Source of the DNA: Pigmentiphaga humi
GTDB lineage: Bacteria > Pseudomonadota > Gammaproteobacteria > Burkholderiales > Burkholderiaceae_B
Reading direction: 5' to 3'
Length of the DNA stretch: 64,000 bases
Assembly: GCF_900606115.1 (NCBI RefSeq)
Contig: NZ_UWPJ01000018.1
Coordinates: 1-64,000, forward strand
Below the pieces are notes generated by a model. It was not told where the DNA came from. It made no database searches and worked only from the letters and a program-made list of their open reading frames with translations. Each line of letters starts with the position of its first letter. The stretch's first letter is position 1. Shown one piece after another: positions 58,067 to 64,000 of this stretch. Both the position numbers and the translations under genes were made by a program.

Positions 58067-58927
58067 ATGACCCATCTCGTTATCCAGGCGCCCGCCCTTG
58101 CTCAGGACGCCGTCGAACACCTGTCCCGCCTGGCCGGCGCCCGCCGCGCCGTGGAACTGTCGCCCAACGCGGTGCGCCTGACCGAGGCGGACGCCGCCGC
58201 GCCCACGCGCCGGGCCGTGGCCGACTACTGCCGGCAGGCCGGCGTGGACTGGGCCTACGTGGAACCGGGCGCGCGCCTGTCCGACTGGAAGGTTCTGGCC
58301 ATGGACATGGACTCGACCCTGATCAACATCGAGTGCATCGACGAGATCGCCGACATGGCCGGCCTCAAGCCGCAGGTCGCGGCCATCACCGAGGCTGCGA
58401 TGCGCGGCGAGATCGCCAACTTCAGCGAAAGCCTGACGCGACGCGTCGCGCTGCTGGCCGGCCTGCCGCTGGAGGCGCTGGACCGCGTGTACCAGGAACG
58501 CCTGCAGCTCAACCCCGGCGCGGAGCGCCTGCTGCTGGCCGCGCACCGCACGGGCATCAAGACCCTGCTGGTGTCCGGCGGCTTCACCTGGTTCACCGGC
58601 AAGCTATTGCAGCGCCTGCAACTCCACGAAGCCCATGCCAATACGCTGGAAGCGCAGAACGGCCTGCTGACCGGCCGGGTGCTTGGCGACATCCTGGATG
58701 CCGAGGGCAAGGCGCGCCACCTGGCGGAGTTCTCGCAGCGCCACGGCTCGCGGCTGTCGCAGGCCATCGCCATCGGCGACGGCGCCAACGACCTGAAGAT
58801 GCTCGGCCTGGCGGGCATGAGCGTGGCCTACCATGCCAAGCCGGTGGTGCGCGAACAGACCACGCATGCGCTCGACGTATGCGGGCTGGACGGCCTGCTC
58901 AACTGGTTCGAAGACACCTGCGGCTGA
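58067..58927 (+). CDS. serB: Phosphoserine phosphatase
   Basis: SerB removes phosphate from phosphoserine, the last step of serine synthesis. The 286-residue protein has an N-terminal ACT-like region and a HAD domain with the nucleophile motif MDMDSTLINIECIDE (about 83-97), the VSGGFTWF segment, and GDGANDLKML. It follows mfd on the same strand. Confidence 0.95.
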   Translation: MTHLVIQAPALAQDAVEHLSRLAGARRAVELSPNAVRLTEADAAAPTRRAVADYCRQAGVDWAYVEPGARLSDWKVLAMDMDSTLINIECIDEIADMAGLKPQVAAITEAAMRGEIANFSESLTRRVALLAGLPLEALDRVYQERLQLNPGAERLLLAAHRTGIKTLLVSGGFTWFTGKLLQRLQLHEAHANTLEAQNGLLTGRVLGDILDAEGKARHLAEFSQRHGSRLSQAIAIGDGANDLKMLGLAGMSVAYHAKPVVREQTTHALDVCGLDGLLNWFEDTCG

Positions 58928-58935
58928 GCGGCGCG

Positions 58936-58966
58936 TTATCCCCAGCCTCTGTGCACGAGGCTGGGG
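58936..58966. terminator. Hairpin between convergent serB and rimO
   Basis: A 10-bp stem CCCCAGCCTC (58940-58949) / GAGGCTGGGG (58957-58966) with a loop TGTGCAC. There is no T-run. The flanking TTATCCCCA resembles the DnaA-box-like repeats at 25446 and 25620. It may limit read-through in both directions. Confidence 0.5.
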
Positions 58967-59050
58967 ACAGCCTGTGAACAAACTCCGGAGCGCCAGCAGG
59001 GACGCGGGTTTCCGGAGCATGCTTAAAAAATGGGCAAAGGTGCTTCGCCC

Positions 59051-60436
59051 TCAGGCCACGGTGCCCCACAAATCGTGCGCGTCCGCATGCGAAACGCGTA
59101 CCGAGATGATGTCGCCCACCTTGTAGCGCTTCCAGGGCTTGTCTACCGGGGCGACGAAAACCTTGCCGTCGATATCGGGCGCATCGGCCATCGACCGGGC
59201 CACGCCGCCTTCGGGCGTGACCTCGTCCACCAGGCATTTCACGATCTTGCCCACGCGGCGCGCCAGCCGCTTGCGCGAAATGCCTTCCTGAACCTGCATG
59301 AAGCGGGCCTGGCGCTCCTGGCGCAGTTCGTCGGGCACCGGATCCGGCAATTCGTTGGCGCTCGCGCCTTCCACCGGCGAATAGGCGAAACAGCCGACAC
59401 GATCCAGTTCGGCCTCGCGCAGGAAGTCGAGCATCTCTTCGAACTCGGCCTCGGTCTCGCCCGGGAAGCCGGCGATGAAAGTGCTGCGCAGGGTCAGGTC
59501 CGGGCAGACCTCGCGCCAGGCGCGGATCCGGTCCAGGTTGCGCTCGGACGACGCCGGCCGCTTCATCAGCTTGAGGATGCGCTGGCTGGCATGCTGGAAC
59601 GGCACGTCCAGGTAGGGCAGCACGCGCCCGCCGTTTTCGTGCACCTCGTTCATCAGCGGCAGCACTTCATCCACGTGCGGATAGGGATAGACATAGTGCA
59701 GGCGCACCCATGCCCCCAGCTTGGAGAGCTCGCGCACGAGTTCGGTCATGCGCGTGCGCACCGCCCTGCCATCGACGAACCCGGTGCGGTACTTCACGTC
59801 CACACCGTAGGCGCTGGTGTCCTGCGAAATGACGAGGATCTCCTTGACGCCGGCCTTGACCAGGTTCTCGGCCTCGCGCATGACCTCGTGGATGGGCCTC
59901 GATACCAGGTCGCCGCGCATGGACGGGATGATGCAGAAGCTGCAGCGATGGTTGCAGCCCTCTGAAATCTTCAGGTAGGCATAGTGCCTGGGCGTCAGGC
60001 GCACCCCTTGCGGCGGCACGAGGTCGCTGAACGGATCGTGCGGCTTGGGCAGATGCAGGTGCACCGCCTGCATGACTTCCTGCGTGGCGTGCGGGCCGGT
60101 CACGGCCAGGACCTTGGGATGGACCTTCTGCACCACGCCCTCGCCGTCCGACTCTTTCTTGGCGCCCAGGCAGCCGGTGACGATGACCTTGCCATTGGCC
60201 TGCAGCGCCTCGCCGATGGCGTCCAGGCTTTCCTTGACGGCGTCGTCGATGAAGCCACAGGTGTTGACGATGACCAGGTCGGCGTCCTCGTAGGTCTTGG
60301 ACGTTTCGTAGCCTTCGGCGCGCAGCTGGGTCAGGATCTGCTCGGAGTCCGAGGCTGCCTTCGGACAGCCAAGGCTCACGAAGCCTACCCGCCCTCCGCG
60401 ATCTTGGGGGGCGATGGACACTGGTGTATTACTCAT
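59051..60436 (-). CDS. rimO: RimO, ribosomal protein uS12 methylthiotransferase
   Basis: A radical SAM enzyme that methylthiolates an Asp of ribosomal protein uS12. Both cluster regions are visible: the N-terminal UPF0004 domain with Cys in SLGCPKA, NTCGF and TGCLG, and the radical SAM motif [11 protein letters not shown]-terminal TRAM domain follows. It reads as RimO and not MiaB by SLGCPKA and the SMRGDLVSR segment. Length 461 is normal. Confidence 0.95.
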   Translation of the reverse strand: MSNTPVSIAPQDRGGRVGFVSLGCPKAASDSEQILTQLRAEGYETSKTYEDADLVIVNTCGFIDDAVKESLDAIGEALQANGKVIVTGCLGAKKESDGEGVVQKVHPKVLAVTGPHATQEVMQAVHLHLPKPHDPFSDLVPPQGVRLTPRHYAYLKISEGCNHRCSFCIIPSMRGDLVSRPIHEVMREAENLVKAGVKEILVISQDTSAYGVDVKYRTGFVDGRAVRTRMTELVRELSKLGAWVRLHYVYPYPHVDEVLPLMNEVHENGGRVLPYLDVPFQHASQRILKLMKRPASSERNLDRIRAWREVCPDLTLRSTFIAGFPGETEAEFEEMLDFLREAELDRVGCFAYSPVEGASANELPDPVPDELRQERQARFMQVQEGISRKRLARRVGKIVKCLVDEVTPEGGVARSMADAPDIDGKVFVAPVDKPWKRYKVGDIISVRVSHADAHDLWGTVA

Positions 60437-60546
60437 GAGGGATTCCGTATGCGGGCGGTTGCGCGGTCGCGCGCACGATAGCCAGGGCCGGCTAGGCCAA
60501 TCCGCTATTTTACCCGTTGTGAGGCCCCCCCCTACGCGCTTACGCG

Positions 60547-61816
60547 TGTATGGACCGGGGACATGGTTAACAAGTGTGCAGGGACATGGGTAACAGATCG
60601 GTAAGGGTATCAGTCCAGGGTTAAATCGATCGAAGCGATCCGCTGGTGGCAGTAGTACAGATCGAACACCCCGTCCTGACCTGGCTGGGGCCGCAAGGCT
60701 ACGGGCAGACCGCGCAGTCCCTCATAGAGACGTATCCGCCTGCCGTGCAGGTGGATCCAGCCCCCACTTTGCACCTTTCTGACCAGGTCGTCGGGTGCGT
60801 ATTCGATCGGTGGCAGCACCGAGGGCATCGGCCGCGTGCTGCTGCGGTAGCGCTGGGCGGGCGTATGCAGGCCCAGCGCCTGATGCGGCCGCTCGTGGTT
60901 GTACAGACGCCGCCACTGATCGAAGTGCTGCTGCACGTGAGCCAGACTGCGGAAGCGGCGGGTTCCCAGGACTTCGGCCTTCAAGGTGCGATGGAAGCGC
61001 TCGTCCTTGCCGTTGGTCTGCGGGTGACGCGGGCGGCTGTGAGACAGTGTCACGCCCAGCCGGATCAGCCACAACCCCAGCCGCGTGATCGCTGGCTGGC
61101 CTGCCGCCCGCCAGGGCGGACCATTGTCCGTGTTGATGCACCCAGGCAGTCCATAGCGCTCGAAGGCCGCCTGCAGACACGCCTGCACCGGTTCGAACCG
61201 CTCCTGTCCCAACGCCTGCAGCACCAAGCTGTAGCGCGAGTGATCGTCCAGTACGGTCAGCGGGTGGCAGCGGGACTGATCGGTGGCAAAGTGGCCCTTG
61301 AAGTCCATCTGCCACAGATCGTTGGGCGCCTCGTGCTCAAAGCGCTCCCAAGGCACAGCCGCCTGGCTGGCCGCCGGGCTGATGCACCCGTGGCGACGCA
61401 GGATGGCGTTGACCGTGCTGGGCGCCAACTCCAGCTGCTGGTCGCGACCAAGCACATGGGCAATCTTGCGCGCCCCCCAGGCTGGGTGGCGGCTTCGCAC
61501 CGCCAATACCCGATCCTCCTGCCAAGCCGGGGTGCGCCCCGGGCTATGCCGCGGGCGTCGGGTTCGGTCTGCCAAGCCGGCCAGCCCTTGCTGTTGCCAG
61601 CGCTCGAGCCACTTATAGCCAGTCTTGCGGCTGATCCCAAAACGCCGACATAGCTCGCTCAGGCTCACCGCCTGCGTACTGGCCAGCCGGACAAACTCTT
61701 CTCTCTGATCGGTCACGGTAACAGGGCTCCAGGACATAAGCCTCTCCCGATACAGTCACGGGAGAAGTGTTACCCATGTCCCTGAACACCTGTCACCTAT
61801 GTCCCCAGTCCATACA
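60547..61816 (-). mobile_element. IS481-family insertion sequence, complete, 1270 bp
   Basis: It has terminal inverted repeats of about 49 bp (43 identical), beginning TGTATGGAC at both ends, and contains one transposase gene. It is flanked by a 5-bp direct repeat ACGCG (60542-60546 and 61817-61821), which is the target duplication. The ends differ from those of the classical B. pertussis IS481, so it is a different member of the family. Confidence 0.92.
60610..61737 (-). CDS. IS481-family DDE transposase
   Basis: A 375-residue transposase. An N-terminal HTH ([22 protein letters not shown], about 22-43) is followed by a second HTH_21/29-like region and an rve integrase core. The acidic triad is in [16 protein letters not shown] and [10 protein letters not shown]. 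It appears full-length and undamaged, so the element may be active. Confidence 0.93.
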   Translation of the reverse strand: MSWSPVTVTDQREEFVRLASTQAVSLSELCRRFGISRKTGYKWLERWQQQGLAGLADRTRRPRHSPGRTPAWQEDRVLAVRSRHPAWGARKIAHVLGRDQQLELAPSTVNAILRRHGCISPAASQAAVPWERFEHEAPNDLWQMDFKGHFATDQSRCHPLTVLDDHSRYSLVLQALGQERFEPVQACLQAAFERYGLPGCINTDNGPPWRAAGQPAITRLGLWLIRLGVTLSHSRPRHPQTNGKDERFHRTLKAEVLGTRRFRSLAHVQQHFDQWRRLYNHERPHQALGLHTPAQRYRSSTRPMPSVLPPIEYAPDDLVRKVQSGGWIHLHGRRIRLYEGLRGLPVALRPQPGQDGVFDLYYCHQRIASIDLTLD

Positions 61817-61954
61817 ACGCGCGCCCCCCAGGGGGCGGCGCTGGCGGACCGGCGGAGCCGGATCCGCGGCGCCCGTGGTTGGGCGGCGTCATGGATGATT
61901 GAAGCGCAAGGGCTGGCGCGAAGGCCAGCCCGTGGAGCGCCACCGCCTCGCGCC

Positions 61955-62521
61955 TTACTTGCGCTCGTTGTCCTTGGACTGCGGGGTGAACGGGAAGGAC
62001 GTGAACATCGACCGCGTCTGGTTTTGCATCTGGTCCTGCATCTGCACGAACAGGTTCTTGCTCTGCTCGATGTAGTTGCTCATCATGCTCTGGATCATCG
62101 GCGTCTGGACGTTCATGAACTGGGTCCAGGCCTCGGGGCCGAACTGGCCGCCGTACAGGCTTTTGGACTGTTCGCCCAGCTTGTTCTGGATTTCCATGAA
62201 AGCCTGGATGTTCTTTTCCAGGTAGGACCCCATGATGCCCTGCATGGCATGGCCGTAGAAACGGATGATCTGCGCCAGCATCGTGGAAGTGAACATCGGC
62301 GCGCCCACCGTCTCTTCTTCCAGGATGATCTGCAGCAGAATGCTGCGGGTCAGGTCCTCGCCCGACTTGGCATCCACCACCTGGAACGCCTCGTTGTCGA
62401 GTACGAGCTGCTTGACGTCCGCCAGCGTGATGTAGGTACTGGTCTGCGTATCGTATAACCGGCGATTGGGATATTTTTTTATCAATCGCAACGAGTTGCC
62501 GGCTCCGGCTTGCTGCGCCAT
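61955..62521 (-). CDS. phaR: PhaR, polyhydroxyalkanoate synthesis regulator
   Basis: PhaR binds PHB granules and DNA and represses phasin genes until polymer forms. The 188-residue protein has the N-terminal PHB_acc_N domain (LIKKYPNRRLYDTQTSTYITL) and the PHB accumulation domain repeats. The start is ATG 62521. It follows phaB with a 108-base gap, in the usual phaC-phaB-phaR order. Confidence 0.95.
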   Translation of the reverse strand: MAQQAGAGNSLRLIKKYPNRRLYDTQTSTYITLADVKQLVLDNEAFQVVDAKSGEDLTRSILLQIILEEETVGAPMFTSTMLAQIIRFYGHAMQGIMGSYLEKNIQAFMEIQNKLGEQSKSLYGGQFGPEAWTQFMNVQTPMIQSMMSNYIEQSKNLFVQMQDQMQNQTRSMFTSFPFTPQSKDNERK

Positions 62522-62629
62522 GCTTGCCCCCACTTTGTGTAGTGTGAATCGGGCGCGGCCCCGGAGGGCCGCGCCAGCCGCCAAGTGTAGATCAAGCCGG
62601 CGCCTGGCGCCGCCGCCGGCTTCGGGGGC

Positions 62630-63367
62630 TTACCCCATGTGCAGCCCGCCGTTGACCGAGAAGTCGGCGCCGGTGGCGAAACCGGCGTCGTCGGAAGCCA
62701 GGTACGCCACCATGGAGCCGATCTCGTCGGGCGTGCCCAGGCGCTTGACCGGGATCGTATCGACGATGGTCTGCAGCACTTCGGGCCGGATCGCGCGGAC
62801 CATGTCCGTGCCGATGTAGCCGGGCGATACGGTATTGACCGTCACGCCCTTGGAGGCCACCTCCTGCGCCAGCGCCATGGTGAAGCCGTGGATGCCGGCC
62901 TTGGCGGTGGAGTAGTTGGTCTGTCCGAACTGGCCCTTCTGTCCGTTGACCGAACTGATGTTGATGATGCGCCCCCATTTGCGTTCGACCATGTCGCCGA
63001 TGACTTGCTTGGTGACGTTGAACAAGCTGTTCAGGTTGGTGTCGATCACCGCGCGCCAGTCGTCCAGCGTCATCTTGCGGAACACGCCGTCACGCGTGAT
63101 CCCCGCGTTGTTGACCAGGACGTCGACAGCTCCATGCTGCTCGCGCACTTTGGCGAAGGCCTCGACGGTGGAATCCCAATCCGCCACGTTGCCCACGGAA
63201 GCATGGAAATTGAACCCAAGCGCCACCTGTTCATCGAGCCACTGCTGGAAATTGCGATTGGGGCCGCAACCTGCCACGACCGTAAAACCGCTCTTGGCCA
63301 ACCTCTGGCAAATGACGGTGCCGATACCGCCCATGCCGCCCGTTACGTAGGCTACTTTTCCGCTCAT
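62630..63367 (-). CDS. phaB: Acetoacetyl-CoA reductase PhaB
   Basis: An NADPH-dependent SDR that makes (R)-3-hydroxybutyryl-CoA for PHB. It has the cofactor motif TGGMGGIG (residues 9-16), the catalytic Ser in NISSVNGQKGQFGQ and the YSTAK Tyr/Lys pair. Length 245 is normal. ATG 63367 has AAGGAGG upstream. A repeat copy separates it from phaC. Confidence 0.96.
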   Translation of the reverse strand: MSGKVAYVTGGMGGIGTVICQRLAKSGFTVVAGCGPNRNFQQWLDEQVALGFNFHASVGNVADWDSTVEAFAKVREQHGAVDVLVNNAGITRDGVFRKMTLDDWRAVIDTNLNSLFNVTKQVIGDMVERKWGRIINISSVNGQKGQFGQTNYSTAKAGIHGFTMALAQEVASKGVTVNTVSPGYIGTDMVRAIRPEVLQTIVDTIPVKRLGTPDEIGSMVAYLASDDAGFATGADFSVNGGLHMG

Positions 63368-63412
63368 GATGCCTCCTTGAAAACCGGCGTTATGCTCCGC
63401 CGGTGAATGGAA

Positions 63413-63494
63413 CCCCGCCCGCTGCGCGCTTCGCGCGCCCCCTCAAGGGGGCGGCACCGGCGGACCGGCGGAGCCGGATCCGCTGTGCCCGGGG
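63413..63494 (+). repeat. GC-rich intergenic repeat, copy 11
   Basis: A copy between phaC and phaB with GCGCGCTTCGCGCGC, CCCCCTCAAGGGGGC and CCGGCGGAGCCGG modules. Its orientation is opposite to that of most copies relative to the preceding gene. Confidence 0.85.
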
Positions 63495-63551
63495 ATTGGG
63501 TATGGTTGGATGCGCGGATGCGCGCGTGGTAATGAAAAGCAGGCTTCATGC

Positions 63552-64000
63552 TCATACTGCCCGGACCTGGACGTAGCGGCCGGGGGCGGATTCGATGACG
63601 GGGTAGTCGGCGCTGCCCAGGGTGGCGCGGGCCCTGACCTGGCGGCCGCCGTGTCCGCGTATCCATTGCGCCCAGTCGTTCCACCAGCTGCCGGGGGTCT
63701 CTTGCGCGCCGTCGAGCCACGCCGAGGCGTCCGCGGGCAGCTTCTCTTCCTCGCCCACCCAGTAGTTGCGCCGGTTGCGCGAGGCGGGGTTGATCACGCC
63801 GGCGATGTGGCCCGAGGCGCCCAGGACGAAGCGCATGGGGCCGCCCAGCAACGCGGTGGAGGCATAGGCCGAGGTCCAGGGCACGATGTGATCGTCGCGC
63901 GAGCCATAGATGTAGGCCGGCATGTCCAGGCTGCTCAGGTCTATGGATTCGTCGCACACCTTCACCTTGCCGGGAACGCGCAGGTTGTTCTCCAGGTAGG
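63552..64000 (-). CDS. phaC: Class I poly(3-hydroxyalkanoate) synthase, C-terminal part (runs off the window)
   Basis: About 149 C-terminal residues of PhaC, which polymerises hydroxyacyl-CoA into PHB. The catalytic Asp (SRDDHIVPW) and His (GASGHIAGVINP) of the triad are visible; the nucleophile Cys lies outside. The frame is open to the window edge and begins YLENNLRVPG there. Confidence 0.95.
   Translation of the reverse strand, partial: YLENNLRVPGKVKVCDESIDLSSLDMPAYIYGSRDDHIVPWTSAYASTALLGGPMRFVLGASGHIAGVINPASRNRRNYWVGEEEKLPADASAWLDGAQETPGSWWNDWAQWIRGHGGRQVRARATLGSADYPVIESAPGRYVQVRAV

Larger units (their letters stand above)
60524..61877 (+). repeat. GC-rich intergenic repeat, copy 10, split by an insertion sequence
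   Basis: The left part (60524-60546) ends ...CTTACGCG and the right part begins ACGCGCGCCCCCCAGGGGG at 61817. Removing the element and one ACGCG restores a standard copy of the repeat. Confidence 0.85.

Overview
The window is GC-rich chromosomal DNA from a betaproteobacterium of the Alcaligenaceae, most probably a Bordetella or a very close relative. The evidence is gene order (ndk-rlmN-rodZ-ispG-hisS-yfgM-bamB-der-hfq-hflX-hflK-hflC; thrS-infC-rpmI-rplT-pheS-pheT-ihfA-merR), protein sequences that read as Bordetella orthologues, Bug-type solute receptors, and a GC-rich ~80-bp intergenic repeat present about eleven times. The exact species cannot be fixed from sequence alone.

Layout. 1-99 is the end of an IS3-like element. 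246-12831 is a long minus-strand housekeeping run (membrane protease regulators, Hfq, GTPases Der and HflX, outer-membrane assembly lipoprotein BamB, HisRS, isoprenoid enzyme IspG, RodZ, RlmN, Ndk). 13042-18873 holds a BAX-inhibitor-like membrane protein, then surE-pcm-nlpD-exonuclease-rlmD on the minus strand. 19010-26849 is accessory metabolism and transport: LysR/azoreductase, EamA and CynX-type transporters, a PadR regulator with a siderophore-interacting flavoprotein, and MgtC with a small companion. 27319-30074 is a tightly overlapped three-gene plus-strand cassette (beta-propeller, NodB-type deacetylase, fatty acid hydroxylase). 30179-35732 carries fabA and a stress module spoVR-yeaH-prkA. 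A tRNA-Pro and an Lrp regulator divergent from an E1-type dehydrogenase follow.

39719-47809 is the translation cluster (thrS to ihfA/merR), fed by a leader that looks like a threonine attenuator. 48047-51469 pairs a DNA-binding citrate-synthase-fold protein lacking the catalytic residues with a divergent Bug receptor and a class II aldolase. 51497-52974 is qorB/HxlR with a clear operator. 53056-60436 contains tRNA-Val, ispDF, mfd, serB and rimO. An intact 1270-bp IS481-family element (60547-61816) sits inside one repeat copy. The window ends in the polyhydroxybutyrate genes phaR, phaB and the 3' end of phaC.

Points of most interest: the thrS leader, the apparently non-catalytic citrate-synthase regulator, the stop-codon-adjacent repeat family that has been read into the C-termini of IspG and RlmD, the phased operator array before padR, and the long mgtC leader.
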